A DNA stretch of 7,462 nucleotides from an uncultured Collinsella sp. (GCA_900544225.1 UQUD01000093.1:1-7462); one strand, 5' to 3'; positions 1 to 6,503 are shown, counted from the stretch's first letter. Notes: a model not told the origin generated them from the sequence alone. Program-made: numbers and translations.

Positions 1-360
1 GTCGGCTTCGCTGTCGGTTTTGAGCGCGCCCTGCTGGCCCTGCAGGCCTTTGGCAGCGATTTGGGTGCCGATGAGGCCCCGTGCGTCTATGTCGCCAACG
101 CCGGCAAGGAGCTGCGTCAGAACGTCTTTGCCATTACGCAGGAGCTTCGCGCCGCAGGTATCGTGACCGAGGCCGACTATCAGGGTCGTTCGCTCAAGGC
201 CCAGTTTAAGCAAGCCGATAAGGTAGGCGCCAAGCTCATCTTGGTCCTGGGTGGCGACGAGCTTGCCGCCGGCAAGGTCAAAGTGCGCGACATGCAGAGC
301 CATGACGAGGTGCTCGCCGATCTGGACAACGTCGTCGAGGCGGTTCGCGAGCGCCTGTAG
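1..360 (+). CDS. hisS: Histidyl-tRNA synthetase, C-terminal part (5' end outside window)
   Basis: The reading frame is open from base 1 and ends at TAG 358-360, giving about 119 residues of the 3' end. The enzyme charges tRNA-His with histidine in the cytoplasm. The first residues, VGFAVGFER, match class II motif 3 of HisRS (GFAxGxER), whose arginine contacts ATP. From about DEAPCVYVANAG onward the sequence is the alpha/beta anticodon-binding domain, with the family-typical segments ADYQGRSLKAQFKQADK and LGGDELAAGKVKVRDM near the end. A TTG at 61 is an internal codon, not the start. The next gene is ppc after a 245-bp gap; the aspS gene that often follows hisS is absent here. No convincing terminator follows: there is only a 4-bp GCGC stem before a T5 run at 367-371. 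Confidence 0.95.
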   Translation, partial: VGFAVGFERALLALQAFGSDLGADEAPCVYVANAGKELRQNVFAITQELRAAGIVTEADYQGRSLKAQFKQADKVGAKLILVLGGDELAAGKVKVRDMQSHDEVLADLDNVVEAVRERL

Positions 361-471
361 CGCATCTTTTTGAGCTTCGGGCCTGCTAACGTGCCCTGCT
401 CATGGAGAGCGATTGTTACGGGGGTGTTTCGCTTTTATGCGGAATGCCCTCGTTTACGTATGCCGCCCACC

Positions 472-560
472 GAGAAATACGACCATTTAGGGCAAAAACC
501 TTTGCAATGCAGAAAATACTTTTGTGTGGTAAAGCGCAATCAGTGTCGAAAGTATTTCTC
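472..560. promoter_or_regulatory. Repeated GAAATACTTTTG-like sites upstream of ppc (candidate operator cluster)
   Basis: Two related 12-mers face each other: AAAATACTTTTG at 513-524 (+) and, read on the - strand, GAAATACTTTCG at 558-547. They agree at 10 of 12 positions and their centres are about 34 bp apart. A third partial match, GAGAAATAC, lies at 472-480. The downstream site overlaps the proposed -35 of the ppc promoter, a position expected for a repressor or a class II activator. Between the sites is a separate small palindrome, GCAAA-aacc-TTTGC (492-505). The same 12-mer, GAAATACTTTTG, recurs at 4050-4061 in the larA upstream region. The protein that would bind is unknown. Confidence 0.4.
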
Positions 561-573
561 AAGCGCCTATAAT
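546..573 (+). promoter_or_regulatory. Probable sigma70-type promoter of ppc
   Basis: A perfect -10 hexamer TATAAT lies at 568-573. Sixteen bases upstream is TCGAAA (546-551), a 4-of-6 match to TTGACA. Transcription would begin near 580, leaving a short leader of about 35-40 nt before the ppc start codon. The -35 is embedded in the near-palindrome GAAA-GTA-TTTC (548-558), so occupancy of that site would affect promoter use. Confidence 0.6.
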
Positions 574-597
574 GAATACCGCATGTTACGTGCATAG

Positions 598-613
598 AAG
601 GAGGAATGGGAGG
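598..613 (+). promoter_or_regulatory. Double Shine-Dalgarno sequence that decides the ppc start
   Basis: AAGGAGG (598-604) is followed by one base and then ATG at 606, which is too close for that ATG to be used efficiently. A second purine block, GGGAGG (608-613), lies 4 nt before GTG at 618, and AAGGAGG itself is 13 nt from that GTG. The layout therefore favours the GTG at 618. Confidence 0.5.
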
Positions 614-617
614 AAAC

Positions 618-3431
618 GTGGCTGAGAACCTAAGCAACCAGTCTGTACCCGAAGCCGCGGCGCGCGTCGCTGCCGTGGTCAACCGCCTCGTTAACCGAAT
701 CGGCTCGAATGCCGAGTCCAGGGAGCGTCTCGCCGAGATCGAGATCCCCGAGGAGCTGCGCGACAATCTGGCGCTGTTCTTGCGCCTGGAGCGCCGTGTG
801 CTTAGCGAGTATGATCCCGAGATCGCGGACCTGTTCGACAAGATTTTGACAGCCGAGATTGTGGTCAATGCCGGCAACCCCGGTACCTGCGCTGCCGACG
901 AAGCCGTCGACGAGCAGGGCGTGCCCACCGCCGACGAGCCCACTGCCGTGGCATTTCGTGAGGTCGTCGATTTGATCGACAGCCTGCCGCTCGATAAGCA
1001 GCAGGTCATCGTTCGCGCCTTTACGAGCTTTTTCCATCTGGCAAACCTGTCGGAGGAGAACTACCGTGTGGCGCAGCTGCGCGAGCGCGAGGCCGGTGCG
1101 TCGACCGATACCGAGGTCGATCCTGCCAACGAGCTTACCGTTGCCTATCACCAGCTGGTGAATGAGCTGGGTGTCGAGGGTGCCAACGAGCTGCTCGACA
1201 AGCTCGAGTTCCACCCTGTCTTTACCGCACATCCCACCGAGGCCCGTCGTAAGGCCGTCGAGGGCAAGATCCGCCGTATCTCCAACCTGCTGGAGGAGCG
1301 TCCGCGTCTGGGCGGCTCCGACCTGGTGGAGAACGAGCGCCATATGCTGCAGGAGATCGACGCCCTGGTGCGTACGAGTCCCATCGCGCTCAAGAAGCCC
1401 ACGCCGGTCGAGGAAGCCGATACCATCATCGACATCTTCGATAACACGCTGTTCGACGTTATCCCCGTTATCTATCGTCGTTTTGACGATTGGGTGCTGG
1501 GCGACAAGGCCGGTACTGTGCCGCCGCTGTGCCCGGCGTTCTTCCATCCCGGCAGCTGGATCGGTTCCGACCGCGACGGTAACCCCAACGTCACCGCCAA
1601 GGTGAGCCGTGAGGTCGCCGCCAAGTACTTTACGCACATGGTGCTCAAGCTCGAGGACAAGTGCCGCCACATCGGCCGCAACCTCACGCTCGAGGCTACC
1701 TACAGCAAGCCGTCGGCCGAGCTCATTAACCTGTGGAACCATCAGGTCGAGATGAGCCCTCGTTACACGGCCCGCGCCGAGCTGATCTCCGAGCACGAGC
1801 CGCATCGCGCCGTCATGCTCGTCATGGCCGACCGCCTGAACGCCACCGTCCGTCGTATCACCGACACCATGTACCACAGCGCCGACGAGTTCCTGGATGA
1901 CCTGCGCGTCGTCCAGCGTTCGCTGGCCGCCTGCGGTGCCGTCCGTGCTGCCTACGGCCCGGTCCAAACCATCATCTGGCAGGTCGAGTCCTTCGGCTTC
2001 CATATGGTCGAGATGGAGTTCCGTCAGCACTCCGTGGTGCATGCCCGCGCCCTTAAGGATATCCACGAGAACGGTATCCATGGCGACCTGCAGCCCATGA
2101 CGCGCGAGGTCATCGATACCTTCCGCGCTATCGGCTCCATCCAAAAGCGCTACGGCAAGAAGATGGCGCACCGCTACATCATCTCGTTTACCAAGAGCGC
2201 TCAGCATGTGGCCGACGTCTTTGAGCTGGCGCACCTGTCCTTTGCACACGAGGAGGATGTCCCCGAGCTCGACGTGATCCCGTTGTTCGAGCAGCTCGAG
2301 GACCTCGAGGGCTGCGTCGACGTGCTCGATCAGATGCTTACGCTGCCCGTGGTGCAAAAGCGCCTTGCCCAGACCAACCGCCGCATGGAGGTCATGCTGG
2401 GCTATTCCGACTCTTCCAAGGATGCCGGTCCTACCACGGCCATGCTCGCGCTGCACTCCGCGCAGGAGCGCATCGCCAAGTGGGCAGAGAAGAACGATAT
2501 CGACCTGGTGCTCATGCACGGTCGCGGCGGTGCCGTGGGCCGTGGCGGCGGCCCGGCCAACAAGGCCGTGCTGGCGCAGCCCAAGGGTTCGGTCAACTGC
2601 TTCTTTAAGCTTACCGAGCAGGGCGAAGTCATCTTTGCCCGTTACGGCAACCGCACGCTGGCTCAGCGCCATGTTGAGTCCGTTGCCGCCGCAACGCTTT
2701 TGCAGTCGGCCCCGAGTGTCGAGAAGACCAACACCGAGACCACGCAGAAGTTCTGGGATATGGCCGAGAAGCTCAACACTGCAAGCCACGAACGCTATCT
2801 GGACCTGCTGAACACCGAGGACTTTACACCGTGGTTCTCGACCGTGACGCCGCTGACCGAGGTCGGTCTGCTGCCGATCGGCTCGCGTCCCGCCAAGCGC
2901 GGTCTGGGCGCCAAGTCGCTCGATGACCTGCGTACCATCCCGTGGATCTTCAGCTGGAGCCAGGCGCGCATTAACCTGGCCGCTTGGTACGGTCTGGGCA
3001 CCGCCTGCGAGCAGCTTGGCGATCTTGATCAGCTCAAGGCTGCCTACCAGGAGTGGCCGTTCTTTCGCACCTTTATCGACAACATCGAGATGTCGATTGC
3101 TAAGACCGATCAGCGCATCGCCAAGATGTATCTGCATCTGGGCGACCGCGATGATCTGTCCAAGAAGGTCTTTACCGAGATGCAGCTCACCCGTAAGTGG
3201 GTCCTTGCCATCGTCGGTGATGAGTGGCCGCTGCAGCGTCGTCGCGTGCTCGGCTGCGCCGTTCGCGTGCGTAACCCCTACGTCGACGCTCTGTCCATCG
3301 CCCAGGTCCGCGCCCTTCGCGAGGTGCGCATGAATCAGGACGAGATGGCCGAGGAGAAGAAGGCCGAGTACATGAGCCTGATTCTTTCGACTGTGACCGG
3401 CGTCTCGGCAGGATTGCAGAACACGGGGTAA
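618..3431 (+). CDS. ppc: Phosphoenolpyruvate carboxylase
   Basis: This cytoplasmic enzyme carboxylates PEP with bicarbonate to oxaloacetate, the anaplerotic entry to C4 acids and, in anaerobes, to succinate-forming routes. The protein is 937 aa from GTG 618 (941 aa from ATG 606), slightly longer than E. coli Ppc (883 aa). Much of the extra length is in the acidic N-terminal third. Family landmarks in order, numbered from GTG 618: VFTAHPTEARRK with catalytic His about 205; SWIGSDRDGNPNVT about 314-327; GYSDSSKDAG about 595-604 with the conserved Lys; HGRGGAVGRGGGPA about 634-647 with the catalytic His and Arg region; TEQGEVIFARYG; GSRPAKRGLG about 755-764; and IPWIFSWSQAR. It ends in LQNTG, the normal C-terminus (QNTG) of the family, so the gene is complete. 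It has its own promoter, stands as a single gene between hisS and a long hairpin 21 bp past the stop, and lacks any visible frameshift. The start choice (606 or 618) is the only uncertainty. Confidence 0.97.
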   Translation: MAENLSNQSVPEAAARVAAVVNRLVNRIGSNAESRERLAEIEIPEELRDNLALFLRLERRVLSEYDPEIADLFDKILTAEIVVNAGNPGTCAADEAVDEQGVPTADEPTAVAFREVVDLIDSLPLDKQQVIVRAFTSFFHLANLSEENYRVAQLREREAGASTDTEVDPANELTVAYHQLVNELGVEGANELLDKLEFHPVFTAHPTEARRKAVEGKIRRISNLLEERPRLGGSDLVENERHMLQEIDALVRTSPIALKKPTPVEEADTIIDIFDNTLFDVIPVIYRRFDDWVLGDKAGTVPPLCPAFFHPGSWIGSDRDGNPNVTAKVSREVAAKYFTHMVLKLEDKCRHIGRNLTLEATYSKPSAELINLWNHQVEMSPRYTARAELISEHEPHRAVMLVMADRLNATVRRITDTMYHSADEFLDDLRVVQRSLAACGAVRAAYGPVQTIIWQVESFGFHMVEMEFRQHSVVHARALKDIHENGIHGDLQPMTREVIDTFRAIGSIQKRYGKKMAHRYIISFTKSAQHVADVFELAHLSFAHEEDVPELDVIPLFEQLEDLEGCVDVLDQMLTLPVVQKRLAQTNRRMEVMLGYSDSSKDAGPTTAMLALHSAQERIAKWAEKNDIDLVLMHGRGGAVGRGGGPANKAVLAQPKGSVNCFFKLTEQGEVIFARYGNRTLAQRHVESVAAATLLQSAPSVEKTNTETTQKFWDMAEKLNTASHERYLDLLNTEDFTPWFSTVTPLTEVGLLPIGSRPAKRGLGAKSLDDLRTIPWIFSWSQARINLAAWYGLGTACEQLGDLDQLKAAYQEWPFFRTFIDNIEMSIAKTDQRIAKMYLHLGDRDDLSKKVFTEMQLTRKWVLAIVGDEWPLQRRRVLGCAVRVRNPYVDALSIAQVRALREVRMNQDEMAEEKKAEYMSLILSTVTGVSAGLQNTG

Positions 3432-3452
3432 TCGATAGCCCTGTAGTCGTCC

Positions 3453-3579
3453 GGGCCCGCCATTAGTTTACTTTTAGGCACGTCCTCGGACATGCAAGAA
3501 GCCCTCGCTGCGCACTTCGTGCGGCGAGGGCTTCTTGCGTCCTGCGGAATGTGCCTAAAAGTAAACTAATGGCGGGCCC
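3453..3579. repeat. Long bipartite hairpin element, copy 1 (possible ppc terminator)
   Basis: Bases 3453-3481 and 3551-3579 are perfect reverse complements (29 bp). Inside come conserved blocks GTCCTCGGACATG (3482-3494) and GCGTCCTGCGGAAT (3537-3550), which can pair partly as TCC:GGA and GGAC:GTCC around a small internal loop. Then comes a perfect 15-bp inner stem (3494-3508 with 3524-3538) and an apical stem CGCAC-TTC-GTGCG (3511-3523). As one fold this is roughly 55 bp of near-continuous helix. It begins 21 bp after the ppc stop, so it probably stops or protects the ppc transcript, although it has no clear T-tract. A second copy with the same architecture and conserved loops but different arms is at 6504-6628. 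Confidence 0.9.
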
Positions 3580-3860
3580 TGCGATGTTCGGTCTTCGGCG
3601 GATTACTGGCTGGGGGAATATTGGTGCGCTTCGCGCGTTTGGAAAGGGCTTCGTGCTGCGGAATGCATTCAGAGGGAAACCCATCGGGCCCCTTCGTCCT
3701 CGGTCTTCAGGGATTAAAGCTGAAGGGAATAAGGCACGCTTCGCGCATAGCGTGGAGTGCGGCGAGGGCTTCTTGCGTCCTGTGGAGTGTGCCTAAAAGT
3801 AGACTAATGGCGGGCCCTGCGATGTCCGGTCTTCGGCGGATCAGCCGCTGGGTGAGGGTG
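3519..3860 (+). repeat. Degenerate tandem array of about 119-bp units
   Basis: Three head-to-tail units start near 3519, 3637 and 3757. Unit 1 is the right half of the long hairpin plus its downstream flank. Unit 3 (3757 to about 3841) matches unit 1 at an offset of exactly 238 bp with only about four differences over some 83 bp, then fades. Unit 2, offset 118-120 bp, keeps the GGGCTTC...GCGGAATG entry, a GGGCCC, a TCGGTCTTC block and the closing CGCTTCGCGC, but its arm segment (about 3664-3690) is replaced by different sequence. Units 2 and 3 lack the left arm and so cannot form the full hairpin. No protein-coding signal is visible. Confidence 0.75.
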
Positions 3861-4049
3861 GTGCTTGGGGCGACGTGCAAAAAACGGAGTTTTCAGCAGC
3901 CAAAGATTGGTGCATAAGGCTATGGGTGACGTTCGCGGCTCCTGTTGATGCTTTTGCATGACGATTGGGCTTTGTCGATGTTCATATATGGCTGGTTTCT
4001 CGCCGCATGCCATCCAGATGGGACGAGCCATGAGGACTATCTACCTTTT

Positions 4050-4070
4050 GAAATACTTTTGGCACCAAAA
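4050..4070 (+). promoter_or_regulatory. GAAATACTTTTG site fused to a TTTTGG-CA-CCAAAA palindrome
   Basis: Bases 4050-4061 read GAAATACTTTTG, the same word as the sites at 513-524 and 547-558 in front of ppc. Its last five bases form part of a perfect 6-bp inverted repeat with a 2-nt centre (4057-4062 with 4065-4070). It lies about 360 bp upstream of the larA start. A regulator-binding site is plausible but not shown. Confidence 0.35.
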
Positions 4071-4114
4071 TCTTATCCCGCGATGCTGAATACTCGCAAA
4101 AATGCACGCTCCGG

Positions 4115-4183
4115 AGGGTACTACCCTGTTACGGCTAGAAATCCATGCGTCATTATATGCAAATTATTGACGTATTTATGCAA
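4115..4183. promoter_or_regulatory. Candidate operator cluster upstream of larA
   Basis: Three elements lie close together. AGGGTA-C-TACCCT (4115-4127) is a perfect 13-nt palindrome. CGTCA (4148-4152) and TGACG (4168-4172) form an inverted repeat 15 nt apart. TATGCAA occurs twice (4156-4162 and 4177-4183), exactly 21 bp apart, that is on the same face of the helix two turns apart. Such spacing is typical of cooperative binding by a dimeric regulator. In Lactiplantibacillus the lar operon is controlled by the Crp/Fnr-family protein LarR; whether a related site is present here cannot be judged from sequence alone. Confidence 0.35.
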
Positions 4184-4184
4184 T

Positions 4185-4300
4185 ATGACTTACGCGCGCA
4201 TGCCATCGGGGTAGATGTTTGCCTCGGCGCTGCGTAAGTCATCCTGTCTATAGTGTCTTTGACAGGCGGCCACGGTCCCGTTTGGGGTCGCGGCCGTTTT
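4185..4300 (+). ncRNA. Candidate structured RNA or leader: three abutting hairpins
   Basis: P1 pairs 4185-4195 with 4232-4242 (11 perfect bp), extended by GCGC 4196-4199 with 4227-4230 across one bulged T. P2 pairs CCTGTC 4243-4248 with GACAGG 4261-4266 around a 12-nt loop. P3 pairs 4267-4279 with 4284-4296 and is followed by TTTT. The three stems touch with no unpaired base between them (4242/4243 and 4266/4267), which would allow coaxial stacking. Ending in a terminator about 124 nt before larA, this could be a riboswitch-like attenuator for larA or an independent small RNA. No known riboswitch consensus was recognised. P1 could instead be a DNA operator, because no promoter clearly places an RNA 5' end before 4185. 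Confidence 0.45.
4267..4300 (+). terminator. Probable intrinsic terminator upstream of larA
   Basis: The stem CGGCC...GGCCG has 13 positions with one A-C mismatch and two G-T wobbles, a GTTT loop (4280-4283) and a T4 run at 4297-4300. On the + strand this is a normal Rho-independent terminator, though the T-tract is short. No gene precedes it for more than 800 bp, so what it terminates is an upstream small RNA or the larA leader itself. Confidence 0.6.
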
Positions 4301-4423
4301 GTTGTGGGTCAAATATGAACGTTGTGTTAATGAGTCGGTGGACGGTGGTGTTTTTCGGTGAGCGGCGTATCCTTCCAACGGTTTATCTAGTGTGTCAGTT
4401 GAAAAGGAAGAGGGCGCTCGTCA

Positions 4424-5701
4424 TTGTTTGAATGTGAACTGCCGTTTGACCACAAGACGTTGCATCTGGAGCTCGAGGATAAGAACTTCGCGGGTGTGAT
4501 GGAAGGTCATCAAAACGAGTTTAAGACTACAAAATCGCAGGAAGAGCTGGTAGAGGAGTCGCTTGCCAACCCTTATGGCTCGTCGTCGCTCGAGGAGCTT
4601 TGTGCTGGCAAGAAGGATATTGTCATCATTAGCTCCGATCATACGCGTCCCGTTCCCTCGCGTGTGACGATGCCTATTCTGCTGCATCACATCCATTCTG
4701 CTGCGCCCGAGGCTCGCGTGCGTATTCTGGTTGCTACGGGTATGCATCGTCCGTCGACGCACGAGGAGCTCGTCAACAAGTACGGCGAGGAGATCGTTGC
4801 CAACGAGGAAATCGTTATGCACGTCGCGACCGATGACAGCATGATGAAAAAGATCGGCACCCTGCCTTCTGGCGGCGAGTGCATCATCAACAAGATTGCT
4901 GCCGATTGCGATCTGCTGCTTGCCGAGGGCTTTATTGAGCCGCACTTCTTTGCCGGTTTCTCTGGTAGCCGCAAGTCCGTCCTGCCTGGTATCGCCAGCT
5001 ACAAGACCATCATGTACAACCACAACGGTCAGTTTGTGAACGATTCCCATTCGCGTGCCGGCAACCTGTGCCACAACCACGTGAGCGAGGACATGTTTGC
5101 CGCTGCCGAGATGGCTCACCTTGCCTTTGTGCTCAACGTGGTGCTCAACGGCAAGCACGAGGTCATCGGCTCCTTTGCCGGCGACATCCACAAGGCGCAC
5201 GAGGCTGGCTGCGAGTTCGTGAAGAGCCTTGCCGGCGTTGAGCCCGTCGAGTGCGAGATTGCCATTACCACCAACGGCGGCTACCCGCTCGACCAGAACA
5301 TCTATCAGGCCGTGAAGGGCATGTGCTCTGCCGAGGCTACGCTTCCCGAGGGCGGCGTGATCATCGATGTCGCCGGTTGTGCCGACGGTCACGGTGGCGA
5401 GGGCTTCTATTACAACATCGCCGACAATGATCCGGCAGAGTTTGAGCGCGCCTGCATCGACCGTCCTAAGGACGAGACCCTGCCCGACCAGTGGACGAGC
5501 CAGATTTTTGCCCGCATCCTGGCGCATCATCCTGTGATCATGGTTACCGACCTGTGCGATCACCAGATGATCAAGGATATGCACATGACGCCGGTCAACA
5601 CTCTCGATGAGGCGCTCAAGCTCGCCTTTGAGATGAAGGGTGCCGATGCCAAGGTGGCCGTCATTCCCGATGGCCTGGGCGTTGTCGTCGCACAGCACTA
5701 G
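4424..5701 (+). CDS. larA: Nickel-dependent lactate racemase LarA
   Basis: LarA interconverts D- and L-lactate by hydride transfer to a nickel-pincer nucleotide cofactor attached to a lysine. The 425-aa product matches the usual length of the family (about 424 aa). The catalytic set falls at the same numbers as in Lactiplantibacillus plantarum LarA: Asp72 and Arg75 in SSDHTRPVP, His108 in ATGMHRPST, His174 in EPHFFAGFSG, cofactor lysine Lys184 in SGSRKSVLPG, His200 in MYNHNGQF, and Gln295 and Lys298 in QNIYQAVKG; Trp357 is one off the known Trp358. This agreement supports TTG 4424 as the start; it is the only start codon after an in-frame TGA at 4400, with GAGG 10 nt upstream. The family also contains racemases and epimerases for other 2-hydroxy acids, so lactate is the likely but not proven substrate. 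The larD-like gene follows after 49 bp and is probably cotranscribed. larB, larC and larE functions are needed in trans. Confidence 0.92.
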   Translation: MFECELPFDHKTLHLELEDKNFAGVMEGHQNEFKTTKSQEELVEESLANPYGSSSLEELCAGKKDIVIISSDHTRPVPSRVTMPILLHHIHSAAPEARVRILVATGMHRPSTHEELVNKYGEEIVANEEIVMHVATDDSMMKKIGTLPSGGECIINKIAADCDLLLAEGFIEPHFFAGFSGSRKSVLPGIASYKTIMYNHNGQFVNDSHSRAGNLCHNHVSEDMFAAAEMAHLAFVLNVVLNGKHEVIGSFAGDIHKAHEAGCEFVKSLAGVEPVECEIAITTNGGYPLDQNIYQAVKGMCSAEATLPEGGVIIDVAGCADGHGGEGFYYNIADNDPAEFERACIDRPKDETLPDQWTSQIFARILAHHPVIMVTDLCDHQMIKDMHMTPVNTLDEALKLAFEMKGADAKVAVIPDGLGVVVAQH

Positions 5702-5750
5702 TACGCGGCCTAAACGAATCGTTTATAACCGACAAGAAAGATAAGGTTTT

Positions 5751-6482
5751 ATGCTTACCAAACTCCTCTGCGAATTCGGCGCAACGGCCCTCATGATCAT
5801 CTTTGGCGTGGGCGTGCACTGCGATACCGTGCTTAAGGGCACCAAGTATCAGGGCTCCGGCCACATGTTTGCAATCACCACCTGGTCTTTTGGCATCTCG
5901 GTCGCCCTGTTTATCTTTGGCGGCGCCGTGTGCATGAACCCCGCCATGGTGCTTGCCCAGTGCATCGTGGGCCTGGTGCCGTGGAGCAGCTGCATCCCCT
6001 TCATGATTGCCGATATGCTCGGCGGCTTTGCGGGTGCCGTGATCGCGTGGCTTATGTATGCCGATGAGTTCAAGGCTTCCGATGGTGTCGTCGATCCCAT
6101 TGCCCAGCGCAATATCTTCTCGACCAACCCCACCACCGAGGGCACGAACTATGCTCGCAACTTCTTCTGCGAGGCTATCTGCACCTTCGTGTTCATCAGT
6201 GCCATCCTTGCTGCTGCTAGCCGTGCCGGCGAGAACGTTTTGATGCTCGCTATCTGCGTCGGTCTGATCGTTTGGGCTGTTGGCATGGGCATGGGCGGCA
6301 TTACTGGCTTCGCCATGAACCAGGCTCGTGACCTTGGTCCTCGCATGGCCTATCAGGTGCTGCCGATCAAGAACAAGGCCGACAACAACTGGAAGTATGG
6401 CCTGCTTGTTCCTGGCATCGCCCCGTTTGTCGGTGCCGCTCTGGCCGCGCTGTTTGTGCATGGTTTCTTGGGCATGTTTTAG
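5751..6482 (+). CDS. larD: MIP-family aquaglyceroporin, LarD-like lactic acid channel
   Basis: This is a 243-aa membrane channel with six predicted hydrophobic helices and two half-helices. The first signature is normal, MNPA at residues 62-65. The second reads FAMNQARDLGPR, with Asn190-Gln191-Ala192 in place of NPA, followed by the selectivity-filter arginine, Arg193. Trp45 and Phe187 correspond to the aromatic filter residues of GlpF-type (solute-conducting) channels. Against GlpF, the stretch from Trp45 to the first NPA is two residues shorter. Position directly after larA matches the pairing in Lactiplantibacillus, where LarD is an aquaglyceroporin that moves lactic acid. That context, rather than sequence alone, is the reason for the symbol; a glycerol or other small-solute facilitator is the alternative. 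Start ATG 5751 has a modest AAGG 4 nt upstream. A terminator-like hairpin follows the stop within 25 bp. Confidence 0.82.
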   Translation: MLTKLLCEFGATALMIIFGVGVHCDTVLKGTKYQGSGHMFAITTWSFGISVALFIFGGAVCMNPAMVLAQCIVGLVPWSSCIPFMIADMLGGFAGAVIAWLMYADEFKASDGVVDPIAQRNIFSTNPTTEGTNYARNFFCEAICTFVFISAILAAASRAGENVLMLAICVGLIVWAVGMGMGGITGFAMNQARDLGPRMAYQVLPIKNKADNNWKYGLLVPGIAPFVGAALAALFVHGFLGMF

Positions 6483-6503
6483 TCTGAGGCTACATAGTTG
6501 TCC

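Larger units (their letters stand above)
3861..4184. other. AT-richer non-coding region upstream of larA
   Basis: No credible gene was found. The short open frames here lack ribosome-binding sites and resemble nothing I know. Composition is visibly more AT-rich from about 3940 to 4190 than in the neighbouring genes. The stretch contains several short perfect inverted repeats: AAAAC-GGA-GTTTT (3881-3893), CCAA-AGA-TTGG (3900-3910), TTTTGG-CA-CCAAAA (4057-4070) and AGGGTA-C-TACCCT (4115-4127). These are best read as possible protein-binding sites for control of larA. No promoter on the + strand stands out clearly. Confidence 0.5.

Noticed and set aside
370..597. A small + strand frame (75 codons) between hisS and ppc
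   Set aside because: It covers the ppc promoter and its repeated sites, has no ribosome-binding site and codon use unlike the neighbours.
630..3137. An 835-codon open frame on the - strand opposite ppc
   Set aside because: It is the antisense shadow of ppc, produced by GC-rich codon use. Its translation is low-complexity and rich in His, Gly, Val and Leu with no family resemblance, whereas ppc on the + strand has all its catalytic motifs.
3453..3579. Insertion sequence or MITE with terminal inverted repeats
   Set aside because: The arms differ between the two copies, so they are not a transposase-recognised terminal repeat, and no flanking target-site duplication is evident. A mobile origin cannot be fully excluded.
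3519..3860. CRISPR array
   Set aside because: The repeats are about 119 bp, only three, and contiguous without short unique spacers; no cas gene is present.
3551..3917. Small + strand frames within the tandem repeat array
   Set aside because: They come from repeated hairpin sequence; similar peptides arise from the repeats themselves, without start signals.
4152..4157. A perfect TATAAT on the - strand upstream of larA
   Set aside because: No acceptable -35 lies 16-18 bp upstream on that strand and no leftward gene follows, so I did not call a promoter.
3945..4214. An 89-codon + strand frame in the larA upstream region
   Set aside because: It spans several palindromes and the start of P1, has no ribosome-binding site and no recognisable protein character.
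4200..4232. tRNA-like segment in the P1 loop
   Set aside because: No cloverleaf, no T-loop GTTCRAnnC, and no acceptor stem of 7 bp at the right distance.
4421..5698. A 425-codon open frame on the - strand exactly opposite larA
   Set aside because: The near-identical extent is a striking codon-bias effect. The + strand carries every LarA active-site residue, and the - strand product resembles nothing.
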